Counted from the first letter of the stretch, positions 17,172 to 26,340 are shown. The stretch is 64,000 nucleotides of DNA from Bifidobacterium leontopitheci (GCF_009193355.1 NZ_WBVT01000011.1:1-64000), one strand, 5' to 3'. Notes: generated by a model from the letters alone, not told the origin. A program made the numbers and translations.

Positions 17172-19472
17172 TCAGGCTCGTGACCGTTCGCGACGATCAT
17201 GCACCCTGACGAACACGCATCCGGCTCCTGCCAGTGCCGCGATCGCCATGACGCTGAGCGGCAGCGTCGCGTCGGCGCCGGTGCGGGCGAGGCCGCGGCC
17301 GTTCGCCGCCTGCTTCTTCGTGTCGCTCTTGGTCGCCGACTTGTCGGTTCCGAGCGTCGTACCGCCCTTCGCTGCGGCTTCGAGCCGGGCCGCCGCGGCC
17401 TTGGCGTCCGCGAGCACCCGGTCGGCGTCAGCCTTCGCCTTGCTGGCCGCATCGTAGTCGCGCTGCGCCTTGTCGAGCGCGGCCTTGGCGGCGTCGTCCG
17501 CCGACTTTCTGTCAGCGAGCGCCGTTTCGGCCTGCCGGTAGGCGTCTTCCGCATCCTTGAGTTCGGCGTTCGCCTTGTCGAGCGCGGCCTTGGCCGTCTC
17601 GGGGTCGAGCGCCTGCTGCGCGGCGACCGCCTGGTCGTATCGCTGCTGCGCCTGCTTCACGGCGGCTTCGGACTGCTCGGCCGTCTTCTGCTTGTCGGAG
17701 AGCGTCTTGGCGGCAGCGTCCGCGGACTGTTGCGCCGCGTCGAGGGCCTGCGTGGTCTTGGCGAGCGCGGCCTGGGCGTCGGCGAGCGCCTGCTGCGCCT
17801 GCTTGAGCGCTTCGGACTTGTCGGCGTTTGCGGCCACTGCGTCGTCGTAGGCCTTTTGGGCGGCGGCGAGCCGCTTGTCGGCTGCGGCGAGTGCGTTGTC
17901 CGCTGACTCGCGTTCCTTGGTCGCGGCGGCTGCGGCGGTCTTGGCTTTGGCGAGTTCGTCGGCGGCGGTCTTGGCCGTTGCCGCGGCTTCGTCCGCCTTC
18001 TTCTTGGCTGTCTGGTAGATGGATCCGGCGTTCTTCAGCGAGCTGATATACGCGGCGAGCTTCGTGTTGTACTCGTCGACGGTCATATCGGCGTTCAGGC
18101 GGAAGCTGAAGTTCTGCGAGTCGACGCGTATGATGCCGGTTCCGGAGGCGACGGCGTTGCCGATGGCCGTGCTGTTCGGGTTGATGATGTTCTGGTAGTG
18201 GCCGGTTTCCATGTAGTCGTGGTTGCCGGAATCCCAGATCTTCTTCTCCTCGTAGTACCAGCCGTCGAGCGGATCGTCGTAGCCCCATGCGAGGTTCTGC
18301 GAGCCGGGGCTGGGCACGAAGTCGTGGCCGAACCCACCGTCGAATGCGTTGTAGTCGGCGATGACCTGCGCCCATGCGGCGATCTCGGCGTTGTAGCCGA
18401 GCTCCTTGAGGCCGATGCTCTTGCGGATGTCGTTGGTCTCCTTCATGACCGCGCCCGCCTTGACCATGTTGTCGAGGGAGGTGGCGGAGCTGGCTTCGCC
18501 GAGTTTCATCCAGCTTTTGCCGGCGACCTTACTGTCGGAGTAGACGGCCACGGCGGAGTCAAGTCCCAGTGACTTGAAGAATCCGGGGGCGCCTTGCTTT
18601 TGGCGTTCGGCGGCGGTGTCGGCGTCCTGCTTCTTGGCGTCGGCGTCCTGCTTCGCCGCAGTCGCCGCGGCCGCGGCCTTGTCCGAGGCGGTCTGCTTGC
18701 TCGCGACCTCCTTGTTGGCCGCCTGTTCCTTTGCCCCGGCCTGCTGCTGACGCTGCTTCGCCTGGGCTTGCGCCTGCTTGGCGGCGTCGAGCTCCTTGGT
18801 GAGGCCTTCGGGGATGCCGAGCGCCTTCTGCGCGTCATCGACCGCCTTCTGTGCCTTGTCGCGGTCGGCTTGCGCTTGGGCCTGAGCGGCCTGGGCGGCG
18901 GCGAGACGGGTCGCCGCGTTTTCGGCCTGCTGACGGGCCTCGTCCACGGCGGCCTGCGCCCGGCTCAGCTTGTCCTTCGCGGCCTTCACCGCAGCCGCGG
19001 CGTCGTCCACGGCCTTCTGGGCCTGCTCCTTGGCCTGCGGGTCGGAGGACTTGTCATAGTTCTCCTGCGCCTTGCGCTGTGCCTCCTGCGCGGCGTCGAG
19101 ACGTCGCTTCGCCGCGTCGTGACGCTGCTGCTCGTCGCGCAGCGCCTGTGCGGTCTTCTGCCGTTCCGCCTTGGCCTTGTCCAACGCCTGCCGTGCCTGC
19201 TGCAATGTTGCCGCCGCCGCGTCGGCCTTCTGCTGTGCCGCGGGCACGCCGGCCAGCTTCTGCGCGTCTCCGGCTGTCGTGATGCTGCGCGACAACGTGG
19301 CCTGGCTGCCGGTATCGGCATGGTTCGTTTCGCCTTCCGCAGCCAACGCGGTCTGCGGCATCATGATGCTGCCTGCGACGATGGCTCCGGCGATCAGCGT
19401 CGTGCCGATGGTGCTTCGGCCTGTCCTGTTCGTCGCTCCTGACTTGTTCATCGCTCCTGACTTATTCATCAT
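17172..19472 (-). CDS. Sortase-anchored coiled-coil surface protein with CAP domain (paralogue 1)
   Basis: 766 residues. Signal peptide 1-45 ending TALA-AEG. Long Ala/Lys/Gln coiled coil at about 60-285, CAP/SCP-like domain at about 325-480 (ETNDIRKSIGLKEL, GGFGHDF, QNLAWGYDDPLDGWY, ETGHYQNII), a second coiled coil at about 490-715, and a C-terminal LARTG sorting signal with hydrophobic helix and basic tail HDRRERSRA. Probably cell-wall linked; CAP domains can bind ligands or act as proteases or adhesins. Paralogue of the protein at 43662-46130. ATG 19472 follows AAGGAG by 6 nt. A TTGTCC box lies 85 nt upstream, with a GC-rich leader hairpin (19515-19547) in between. Confidence 0.85.
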   Translation of the reverse strand: MMNKSGAMNKSGATNRTGRSTIGTTLIAGAIVAGSIMMPQTALAAEGETNHADTGSQATLSRSITTAGDAQKLAGVPAAQQKADAAAATLQQARQALDKAKAERQKTAQALRDEQQRHDAAKRRLDAAQEAQRKAQENYDKSSDPQAKEQAQKAVDDAAAAVKAAKDKLSRAQAAVDEARQQAENAATRLAAAQAAQAQAQADRDKAQKAVDDAQKALGIPEGLTKELDAAKQAQAQAKQRQQQAGAKEQAANKEVASKQTASDKAAAAATAAKQDADAKKQDADTAAERQKQGAPGFFKSLGLDSAVAVYSDSKVAGKSWMKLGEASSATSLDNMVKAGAVMKETNDIRKSIGLKELGYNAEIAAWAQVIADYNAFDGGFGHDFVPSPGSQNLAWGYDDPLDGWYYEEKKIWDSGNHDYMETGHYQNIINPNSTAIGNAVASGTGIIRVDSQNFSFRLNADMTVDEYNTKLAAYISSLKNAGSIYQTAKKKADEAAATAKTAADELAKAKTAAAAATKERESADNALAAADKRLAAAQKAYDDAVAANADKSEALKQAQQALADAQAALAKTTQALDAAQQSADAAAKTLSDKQKTAEQSEAAVKQAQQRYDQAVAAQQALDPETAKAALDKANAELKDAEDAYRQAETALADRKSADDAAKAALDKAQRDYDAASKAKADADRVLADAKAAAARLEAAAKGGTTLGTDKSATKSDTKKQAANGRGLARTGADATLPLSVMAIAALAGAGCVFVRVHDRRERSRA

Positions 19473-19557
19473 TGTGTGCTCCTTGCTCTGCTCCGGGACG
19501 TCATATTGTCCAGAGCGGGGCCGCCGTCCCGTCTCTCACGGCCCCGCCTGCACAGGG

Positions 19558-19570
19558 TTCAACCGGACAA
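19558..19570 (-). promoter_or_regulatory. TTGTCCGGTTGAA box B
   Basis: Exact 13-mer on the minus strand, 85 nt before ATG 19472. The accessory motif GCGACACGCCG is 33 bp farther upstream (19604-19614). Confidence 0.6.
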
Positions 19571-19645
19571 CTTGCCAACACCGCCGAAAACCGTTGGAAA
19601 CATCGGCGTGTCGCACTATCCAGCGTACTGTACTGGAGGCGTTTA

Positions 19646-20692
19646 TCAGATCGTGCCGTGACCGGCGTAGATCACATCGCCCACCTGTTCGGCGGCCTGC
19701 TGCCGGTCCGGGAACCAGACCCCACCGTCTATGCTGCACTCGCCTCGGAGTCCCTTGACCTCGAAGGTGCGTTCCACGAACCGTGCGCATTGCACGCTTT
19801 TGTCGCTGACGTACATGCAGGTCCATTCGTCATCGGTGCGGCCGCCCCGGCGGAATTCGGCGACGGTTCCGGTGACCTTCGCATCGTAGGTGATCAAGAA
19901 GCGTCCGTCATCGTCCGGGGACTTCTCATAGGAGGTGATGGTCGGCTGAACGTCCGACACCTGATATCGGCAGGCGTAGGGAATGCTGTCTCCGACGATC
20001 AGCGCATAGGATTCGCCGTCGAGATACAGCTTGTTCAGCTGATTGCACATATCCAGATCGTCAATGTCCTTGGCGATGCCTTTGTGTATGTCCCCGTCGG
20101 TCTTGATGCGGTCGTCCGCCGTGAAATCGCCGAGGTGCTCGGCGATCGTCTCGTCCAGATAGTCGGCCGATGCATCGCTGGCGGTCACCGTGAACTTCCA
20201 CGAGCCGGAATACCAGTTCCCGCTTGTGTGCGCCCGGTAGACGCCGGGTGCCAGAAGATACCCTTGACGGTTGACGTCGGTCTTTTTCCCGCCGACGGTC
20301 ACCCCATCCGTCATCACTTTGCGGAACAGCTTCGGATTGATCGCCTTCCATGTGCCGTCCGCATCGCGGCTCATGTTCAGATCGGTGCGGTACTGCTTGC
20401 CGGCGAGCGTGTACGAGACAGGGACCGTGCGCATGTCCCGGTCGCCTTCGGATTTGCCGACGACGACATCGGCGATCGGAATCTCCGGCTTCGCGTCGAG
20501 AAAGTCGTGCTCGGCTCCTCTGTTCAACGCGCTGGTGTCGAGTCTCGCCTTGACGCTGCCGACGTTGCCCGATTGCGCGGCGTCCATGATCATGCGGGCG
20601 CTCGCCTGTGCATCGTCGCTGCCGCATCCGGCAAGCGGCATCACCATGGCGAACGCCGCAGCGGCGGCGACGATCATCTTGCGAATGTTCAT
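19646..20692 (-). CDS. Lipoprotein, unknown
   Basis: 348 residues. Signal peptide with lipobox PLAGC (Cys about 23), so probably lipidated and attached to the outer face of the membrane. The exported part has no recognised family; residues after the Cys (SARMIMDAAQSGNVGSVKARL) recall small NTF2-like DUF4878 domains but the match is weak. Start at ATG 20692, where AAGGAG lies 8 nt upstream and a clean signal peptide begins; the longer frame from 20770 would ruin it. A TTGTCC box lies 73 nt upstream. The leader contains a CCACTGCAC hairpin (20713-20748). Confidence 0.8.
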   Translation of the reverse strand: MNIRKMIVAAAAAFAMVMPLAGCGSDDAQASARMIMDAAQSGNVGSVKARLDTSALNRGAEHDFLDAKPEIPIADVVVGKSEGDRDMRTVPVSYTLAGKQYRTDLNMSRDADGTWKAINPKLFRKVMTDGVTVGGKKTDVNRQGYLLAPGVYRAHTSGNWYSGSWKFTVTASDASADYLDETIAEHLGDFTADDRIKTDGDIHKGIAKDIDDLDMCNQLNKLYLDGESYALIVGDSIPYACRYQVSDVQPTITSYEKSPDDDGRFLITYDAKVTGTVAEFRRGGRTDDEWTCMYVSDKSVQCARFVERTFEVKGLRGECSIDGGVWFPDRQQAAEQVGDVIYAGHGTI

Positions 20693-20765
20693 GACAGTCT
20701 CCTTCCCTCGTGCCACTGCACTGTGTAATAGTGTGTGTTGTGCAGTGGTGTGTGCTGTCATCAGG

Positions 20766-20778
20766 TTCAACCGGACAA
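20766..20778 (-). promoter_or_regulatory. TTGTCCGGTTGAA box C
   Basis: Exact 13-mer on the minus strand, 73 nt before ATG 20692. Here the accessory motif (20786-20797) reads CGGCGTGTCGCG on the minus strand and lies only 7 bp away, in the opposite orientation to boxes A, B and F. Confidence 0.6.
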
Positions 20779-20826
20779 CTCACACCGCGACACGCCGATG
20801 GCCACAAGAAGGAAACGGAAGGTCGG

Positions 20827-22998
20827 CTACAGGCGTCCGCCGCCGCGGCCCAGATCCTGGGAGTAGCGGCACAGCGGGAAGCCGGTGCACCCGTAGAAGC
20901 GGCGTTCCGGGTCATTGTGCGCGGCACGCACGGCCAGCGCCTCGCCGCAGAGCGGGCATTGCGGCTGCAACGCCACACGGCGGAAGATGTTCGGGCACAC
21001 GTCATCGCGCAGCTCGTACATGAACCGTGACGGCCGATGCTGGTCCACCACGATGAACAGCTTCTTGACGCACCGGGTCATGGCCACGTAGAACAGGCGA
21101 CGCTCTTCGGCGTGCGGGTAGCTTTCGGATTCGGGCAGCAGCAACGTCAGCAACGGCTCGTCGGGGATCATGCTGGGGAAGCCCTTCACACCGCCCGACG
21201 TGCATAGCAGGAACACGTAGTCGCGCTGCAGTCCCTTGGCCGCGTGCACGGTCATGAACACGATGTCCATCTCCGGTTTCTCGCGGAACGTGACGCTCAT
21301 GCCCTTGCCGTCGGCCGCCTTACGGATGTCGAACAGGCCGCCGCCGTATCGCGCGATGAGTTCGAGGTCGCTGCGGTAGCGGCCGAGCAGCATGACCGAC
21401 GCGGCCTTCGGCAGTTTGCGCAGCTGCTCGACGACCGCGTTGAACCGGTCTTCATCGGTTTTGCCGGCGAGCGCCTTGATGGAATGGTCGGTCTTGTCGC
21501 TCGTGCTGACAAGCCGCTTGCGGTAAAGGTGCGGGTCCTTCATGATGAACGCGCCGCTCGCCTCGATGAGGCTGGTCTTGAACCGTCTGGTGGTGGTGAT
21601 GCGGAACATCGTCGTGGCGCCCCACTGCGACCAGATACGGTCGAAGCCGAGGATGAGGCTGATGTCGCTGCCGGCGAACCGGTAGATCGACTGCCAGTCG
21701 TCGCCCACGCAGAACAGCGAGAAGTCGTGCTGCTCGCGCAGCGCGCGGATCAGCTCGTAGCGCGGGCGAGACATGTCCTGGTATTCGTCGATGAGCACGT
21801 AACGGAACCGGTGATCGTAGCGGCCTTCGCGCACGCATTGCGCGGCCTGCGTGATCATGCCGGGGAAGTCGATGCCCTGCGTCTGCGCCATGCGCTGCAG
21901 GTACGCGTGGTAGAGCGGTTCGACGAGGTCGAGCATGTCGCAGTTGCGGCCGGTGTGCTCCGCTCCGTAGCGGCGGTTGAGCTCGCGCATGGCGGCGATG
22001 TCCAGCCCGTTCGAGCGCATGTGCCGGATGATGGTCAGCGCCGTGGACGTCAGCTGTTGCACGCACTGTTCGTACGCGCCGCCGGCGAGGTGCTCCGGCT
22101 GGGACCTGCCGTCGCGCTGGCTGTCGGCGTGCAATTGCTCGCCCATGTGCTTGAGCGCGCGCAGGCGGTATCGCAGGTCGTTATGGCACTGCGCGTCGAA
22201 CGCCTGCCTGATGACCTGGTTGGCGTCGCCGTCGCTTATCACGTTCGTCTTGGCGAGGGACGCGCTGCGGCAGATTTCGAGGCCGAGGCTGTGGAACGTG
22301 CCGGAATGGACGTCCTCGCCGGTCTGTTTGCGGATGCGCGCCGACATTTCGTCCGCCGAGGCGCGTGTGAACGAGAGCACGAGGATCTCTTCGGGTTTGG
22401 CGCGTTTCGTGGCGAGCAACCATGCGACGTATCCGGTGATGGTGGTGGTCTTGCCGGTTCCGGCGCCGGCGAGCACCAGCGTGTTGTGTCCGGCGCCGAC
22501 GATGGCCGACAGCTGTTCGTCGCTCAGCTCGTGGCCTTCGACCTTGCCGAGGATGCCGCGCGCCGTGGCGAGCACGTTCGTCGGCAGTTGCGGCTGCGAC
22601 TGCAGCGTGGGCGTATCGACGTCGGCCATGCGCTGCCGATGGAACCGTTCGGCTGCTGCCGCTGCGGCTTGCAAGGCTTGAGCGGACCTCGCGGAGGAGC
22701 CGGCGTTGCGACTCGCCGTTGTCTGCGCGGTGGGACGCCTTGGTCGCCACGCCGCGTCTGCAGTGTGCTGCGGCTTCGGTGAAGGCGTTGTGGTCCGTGG
22801 CGCTGCCGCTGTAGGGAATGTCGTGGCGAGAAACGCGGCATCGGACGGCGCCATATCCGCCGACGTCCGCACGACCGGCGTTGCCGACGTCCTTTGACGG
22901 GACCTCTGGGCCGTGGGTTCGGAAGCCGACGCCGCTTGCTTGGGAACATCCTGCGGTTGTGCGGAGAACAACCCTCGCAGCCGATCGAACAGTCCCAT
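20827..22998 (-). CDS. UvrD/Rep-family helicase with topoisomerase-type zinc finger
   Basis: 723 residues. N-terminal ~140 residues are disordered (Pro, Ala, Thr, Arg). Superfamily 1 motifs follow: Q-motif LSDEQLSAIV, Walker A AGAGTGKTTT, motif II VLIDEYQDMSRPR, motif III VGDDWQSIYRFAGS, motif V MTVHAAKGLQRDYVF and motif VI RRLFYVAMTR. The C-terminus has a four-Cys zinc finger (CPLCGEAL...CTGFPLCRY) like topoisomerase I tails. The domain order is reminiscent of helicase IV (HelD). It probably unwinds DNA 3' to 5'. ATG 22998 is chosen for GGGAGG 7 nt upstream. It follows the 114-residue protein by 94 bp and may share its promoter. Confidence 0.88.
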   Translation of the reverse strand: MGLFDRLRGLFSAQPQDVPKQAASASEPTAQRSRQRTSATPVVRTSADMAPSDAAFLATTFPTAAAPRTTTPSPKPQHTADAAWRPRRPTAQTTASRNAGSSARSAQALQAAAAAAERFHRQRMADVDTPTLQSQPQLPTNVLATARGILGKVEGHELSDEQLSAIVGAGHNTLVLAGAGTGKTTTITGYVAWLLATKRAKPEEILVLSFTRASADEMSARIRKQTGEDVHSGTFHSLGLEICRSASLAKTNVISDGDANQVIRQAFDAQCHNDLRYRLRALKHMGEQLHADSQRDGRSQPEHLAGGAYEQCVQQLTSTALTIIRHMRSNGLDIAAMRELNRRYGAEHTGRNCDMLDLVEPLYHAYLQRMAQTQGIDFPGMITQAAQCVREGRYDHRFRYVLIDEYQDMSRPRYELIRALREQHDFSLFCVGDDWQSIYRFAGSDISLILGFDRIWSQWGATTMFRITTTRRFKTSLIEASGAFIMKDPHLYRKRLVSTSDKTDHSIKALAGKTDEDRFNAVVEQLRKLPKAASVMLLGRYRSDLELIARYGGGLFDIRKAADGKGMSVTFREKPEMDIVFMTVHAAKGLQRDYVFLLCTSGGVKGFPSMIPDEPLLTLLLPESESYPHAEERRLFYVAMTRCVKKLFIVVDQHRPSRFMYELRDDVCPNIFRRVALQPQCPLCGEALAVRAAHNDPERRFYGCTGFPLCRYSQDLGRGGGRL

Positions 22999-23092
22999 GC
23001 CCACGCCTCCCTGACTTCCCGTCGCCGAGCTCATTGCCGGAGGCCATTGTACCCGACCGCAGGCCGGGCGCAGGCGACGCCGTACCCTGCGG

Positions 23093-23437
23093 TCAGCCCC
23101 ACAGGTGCACGGGGTCGGCGATGTGCATGGTGCCGCCGTCGGCCTTCTGCTGGGCGCGGTTGACCTTCTCCCACGCCTTCTCCCAGTTGTTCTCCTCCGC
23201 GGCGTAACCGGGGTACGGTTCCCTGCCGTAGGCTTCCCAGTCGAAGATTTCGTCTACGCTGACCGGCCGGGACGGCTGGAACGTCTCGGTGAGGCCCTCG
23301 GGGATGGGGACGGTGTAGGTATCAAGATCGCTTTCCATTTCGGTCGGATCATCGAAGATCACCGTCGACTTCTTGGGCGCCCGCTTCCCGTTCTCGGCCT
23401 GACGCGACATCGCCCTCTCCAGTGATTCCCGTGACAT
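23093..23437 (-). CDS. Unknown 114-residue soluble protein
   Basis: 114 residues, charged, with no signal peptide or membrane helix. Contains KKSTVIFDDPTEME, VSVDEIFDWEAYGREPYPGY and a Trp-rich ENNWEKAWEKVNRAQQK helix. Not recognised. AAAGGAG precedes ATG 23437 and a TTGTCC box lies 62 nt upstream. The leader is similar to that of the lipoprotein gene, including the same GGAGACTGTCATG start region. Confidence 0.7.
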   Translation of the reverse strand: MSRESLERAMSRQAENGKRAPKKSTVIFDDPTEMESDLDTYTVPIPEGLTETFQPSRPVSVDEIFDWEAYGREPYPGYAAEENNWEKAWEKVNRAQQKADGGTMHIADPVHLWG

Positions 23438-23499
23438 GACAGTCTCCTTTCGCTGTGCCGGCCGCCCGTTGCGCCCGGATCGTTTTCGCTGTCACCAGG

Positions 23500-23512
23500 T
23501 TCAACCGGACAA
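23500..23512 (-). promoter_or_regulatory. TTGTCCGGTTGAA box D
   Basis: Exact 13-mer on the minus strand, 62 nt before ATG 23437. The accessory CGGCGTGTCGCGG lies about 6 bp farther upstream (23519-23531), in the same arrangement as box C. Box C and D also share the following ACCTGxTGACAGC. Confidence 0.6.
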
Positions 23513-23541
23513 GTCGCTCCGCGACACGCCGAAGACGGGAA

Positions 23542-24390
23542 TCAGTTGCGCACCATGACGAATTTGGCGGTGCCGAAACGTCCGCTGGCGCTGCTCGCGG
23601 CGCTGACATACGTCGGCAGACCATCGGTATCCTCGACAAGATCCTCCACCTTGCAGGTATACGAGGAGCAGCCTCCCCCGACGGTATTCAGCGCCGCCCG
23701 TTCGACCGGCATCGTCGAGACATCGTATTCCACGCGGCCATCCCAGTATGCGCGCAGCCTCGGCACATCCTTGGTGTCGTAATACATCATCCAGCTGCCT
23801 GGCTCCAGCAACGGCGCCAATCGACGTACGATGACCGCCCTCGACGCACGAGAATGCCTGTACAGTCGTTGCGCCCATCGGGCATTGGCGTTGTTATCCC
23901 GCGTGTCTTCCAGCAGGGAATCCGGCAGCAGGGCCTTGGACGCGAACATGTTGCACGCGGTCTCCTCGGCCTCCTTGGCCTCTCCCCGGTCGGTGAACAG
24001 GCACAGTTCAACGCGCAGATCGTCTCGCTCACGTTGCAGGTAGTGGCCCAGCTCGTGCAGCAGCGTGAATGTCATGCGCCGATAGAAGGCGTAGGCCACG
24101 ACGAGTGTGGCGCGGCCGTCCGCCCTTGCCTTGCACGGCAGATACAGGCCGGACAGATCGCCGCCTTCATCCACTTGCGCACTATCGCTCGTATACCCTT
24201 CGCTGTCGCTCAGCCGCTCCACCTTCTGCACTACAAGACGGCCTCGCCAGTGGCTGGCGATTCTCGAAATGCAGTTTTCACTCAGGCAATCGGCCTCAAA
24301 CGTCTTGGGATGCGAGGAGCGGGCAGCCTCCAGCATCCTATCCGACTGCTCCGCCGCCCATTGTCCAATCATCTCGGTCTCAAATGCCAT
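23542..24390 (-). CDS. ImmA/IrrE-type metallopeptidase
   Basis: 282 residues. The zinc-protease core is LLHELGHYLQRE (HExxH at about 114-118) followed by EETACNMFASKALLP (about 145-159). This spacing and the E-x-x-A-N/C-x-FA helix are characteristic of the COG2856 ImmA/IrrE family. Known members cut a repressor or regulator encoded next door, freeing mobile-element or stress genes. The C-terminal ~100 residues contain CSSYTCK and are unfamiliar. Last gene of a three-gene unit: 8 bp after the 310-residue protein and downstream of the sigma-like protein, either of which could be its substrate (inference). Confidence 0.82.
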   Translation of the reverse strand: MAFETEMIGQWAAEQSDRMLEAARSSHPKTFEADCLSENCISRIASHWRGRLVVQKVERLSDSEGYTSDSAQVDEGGDLSGLYLPCKARADGRATLVVAYAFYRRMTFTLLHELGHYLQRERDDLRVELCLFTDRGEAKEAEETACNMFASKALLPDSLLEDTRDNNANARWAQRLYRHSRASRAVIVRRLAPLLEPGSWMMYYDTKDVPRLRAYWDGRVEYDVSTMPVERAALNTVGGGCSSYTCKVEDLVEDTDGLPTYVSAASSASGRFGTAKFVMVRN

Positions 24391-24398
24391 GCGCCGCC

Positions 24399-25331
24399 TT
24401 ACTTCCGTCCGGTGTCGCCGTCAGCCGCCTGCATCAGGGCGCCACGCCACGACTCCCGTCCATGCCCCGTGCGTCGCGCGGCAAGCGCGAAGGCGGACTG
24501 CGCGAGGTTGAGCCGTGCGTCGCCTTCCATCCTGGCCGCGTACTGGTCCGCTTCGGCACGCCACCTTGGCTGCTCCACTTCGATGAGCAGATCCTTGGGC
24601 AACGTGGACGTGCGCGCAGGGATGTCGTCCAGACTGATGCCGATTCCGGCGAGCGTGCGACGCTGCTTGTCCGTGGCAGGCGTCGTGCGGTCGACGACCG
24701 CGGCCGCATCTTCCAGGCTCATGCCCATTTTGCGCATCAGCTCCTTCATGGCGGCGACGCGATCCAACGACACTCCGGCTGAAGCCTTCTGCGGCTCCAG
24801 CTGCGGCAGCTCGGCGCACATGTCATGCCAACGGCGAATATGCGCGACCATCTCGTCGTATATGGCCTCATCCATGGAGAAGCGCGGCGACGCTCCCTGC
24901 TGCACACGAATCCCATCTGGATGGCCCGAAACGAATATGCGCATGTCGGACTCGGCGAATTCACCGGCCGGCTTGGCCAGCAAGCGTACCGGAATCTCGG
25001 TGGTCAGCGCCGGCCACGCGACCATCGGCAGCCCGAGGGGCGTATCATGCAGCATGATGAGCGAATCCCGTGTCTGCACATCCAGGTCGCCATCCATCGG
25101 CATGGCGACAACGGTGCGCTCATCGGCGCCGACACTCACGATCGCGACGTATGCCGCATACCCTTCGTGCCGTGCGACCCACAGCTGGTTCGGTCTGACG
25201 CCCTCTTCGAATACCTGCCGTCGATAATCGTCGGAGTTGTTGCGGATCATCTGCTTGGGGATGACGAAATCGCCCGCGATCGCGCGGAAACGCTCGTATG
25301 CCTGTTGTTCCTGTGCTGTACGTGTCATCAT
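24399..25331 (-). CDS. Unknown protein, middle gene of the sigma-like/ImmA unit
   Basis: 310 residues, soluble. N-terminal half (about 1-135) looks alpha/beta, with QLWVARHEGYAAYVAIVSVG and SLIMLHDTPLGLPMVAWP. C-terminal half (about 165-310) is helical, with SLDRVAAMKELMRKMGMSLE and KQRRTLAGIGISLDDIP. No recognised family. Start set at ATG 25331, 4 bp after the stop of the sigma-like gene, with GAGG upstream; ATG 25328 is an alternative. The context suggests it is part of the regulatory circuit, perhaps an inhibitor or cleavage target. Confidence 0.7.
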   Translation of the reverse strand: MMTRTAQEQQAYERFRAIAGDFVIPKQMIRNNSDDYRRQVFEEGVRPNQLWVARHEGYAAYVAIVSVGADERTVVAMPMDGDLDVQTRDSLIMLHDTPLGLPMVAWPALTTEIPVRLLAKPAGEFAESDMRIFVSGHPDGIRVQQGASPRFSMDEAIYDEMVAHIRRWHDMCAELPQLEPQKASAGVSLDRVAAMKELMRKMGMSLEDAAAVVDRTTPATDKQRRTLAGIGISLDDIPARTSTLPKDLLIEVEQPRWRAEADQYAARMEGDARLNLAQSAFALAARRTGHGRESWRGALMQAADGDTGRK

Positions 25332-25335
25332 GTCC

Positions 25336-26250
25336 TCACTCGTCATCCTCGCCGGAGACGCCTTGCAGGGCGCCCCATCCGGTTCCGTCACTGTTCATCA
25401 ACGCTTCCCATCCGTCCCCGGACACCGTGGTCTCCGAGACGACGTATCCTTTGCGTCTGGCGACTATCCGGGTCAGATCCATGAGCGTCAGCGTGCCCTG
25501 TGCCGCAAGCAGCACTTCGTGGAGCAGATGCTCGACCTCGCCGGGCGCCCCGATGTTGGGAGCCCTCTTCGACCCGTACCGTTCCTTGTACTCCTTGAGC
25601 GGGCATTGCGCCGCCACCTGCTCCAATCGCAATTCGGGCGCAGTGGAGGGTGATGTTCCGCCGCCGGTAAGTCCCCACACGTTGTTGCCGTGCAGCACGA
25701 ACCTGTCATCGTCCTTCAGACGGCGTCTGACGGATTCTGACAGCGGCTGCAACGGATTGCCCGCCATCAGGTGGCCGTGCATCCATTTGATCATCATCGT
25801 CTTCAGGTAGGCGAACAGCTCCTCGTCCGTTTCGCACTTCTTGTCGATGATGGCGTTCACTCGAGGCGTGGGATCGATGACCGTTCCGTCCTCGCCAAGG
25901 GTGGGGCCTAGCTTGTCCGCCCAAAACTCGCCGATGCAGTCCTCGGCGTATTCCGCCGGAGTCCGCCCATGCAGCTCGATGACCTGCTTCTTCACCACGG
26001 AAGTCATGAGTCGAAGCAACGCAAAATAGAGTTCTTCCTGGAAACGAGCTTCCTTGCCGCTACGCCACAGTTCATGCAGTGTCATGTCGTCCCCTGCCAA
26101 TGCCCCTCCTTCGTGAGCCCATATGCCCTCGAGTGTAGCACGGGAGTTGGCGGCGGATCCGACATGGCCGCATGACACCGCGGCCTGGCGCGTCAGGCGC
26201 GAAATCGCCGGTCGTCTGCGCAGACCATGACCATGCAGCGTATCTGTCAT
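25336..26250 (-). CDS. Sigma-factor-like protein (region-2-like helices), first gene of a regulatory unit
   Basis: 304 residues. Residues ~62-151 resemble sigma-70 region 2: FQEELYFALLRL, then AEDCIGEFWADKL (compare AEDxxQExFxxL) and LFAYLKTMMIKWMHGHL (compare the FxxWLxxxAxN helix). After that come LSESVRRRLKDDDRFVLHG and, near the C-terminus, LTLMDLTRIVARRKGYVVSE, possibly a DNA-binding helix pair. The match is by eye and distant. AAAGGAG lies 5 nt before ATG 26250; an internal ATG at 26085 with AGGGGA could also serve and would still keep the region-2-like part. A TTGTCC-type box lies 77 nt upstream. The unit continues with the 310-residue protein and the ImmA/IrrE peptidase. Confidence 0.55.
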   Translation of the reverse strand: MTDTLHGHGLRRRPAISRLTRQAAVSCGHVGSAANSRATLEGIWAHEGGALAGDDMTLHELWRSGKEARFQEELYFALLRLMTSVVKKQVIELHGRTPAEYAEDCIGEFWADKLGPTLGEDGTVIDPTPRVNAIIDKKCETDEELFAYLKTMMIKWMHGHLMAGNPLQPLSESVRRRLKDDDRFVLHGNNVWGLTGGGTSPSTAPELRLEQVAAQCPLKEYKERYGSKRAPNIGAPGEVEHLLHEVLLAAQGTLTLMDLTRIVARRKGYVVSETTVSGDGWEALMNSDGTGWGALQGVSGEDDE

Positions 26251-26327
26251 CGCGGCTCCTTTCCAAGTCGGCTGTCAGGTTCGCGTGGCATCGATGATGC
26301 CGCGCCTGTCTCATGGTGTTCACTGAT

Positions 26328-26340
26328 ATCAACCGGACAA
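26328..26340 (-). promoter_or_regulatory. TTGTCCGGTTGAA box E (one mismatch)
   Basis: TTGTCCGGTTGAT on the minus strand, 77 nt before ATG 26250 of the sigma-like gene. The accessory CGCGTGTCGCGCGG lies about 6 bp upstream, arranged as in boxes C and D. If the sigma-like protein reads this box, the unit would control itself. Confidence 0.55.

Noticed and set aside
21244-22782. 512-codon open frame opposite the UvrD-like helicase
   Set aside because: Antisense of the conserved helicase motifs; composition typical of a shadow frame.
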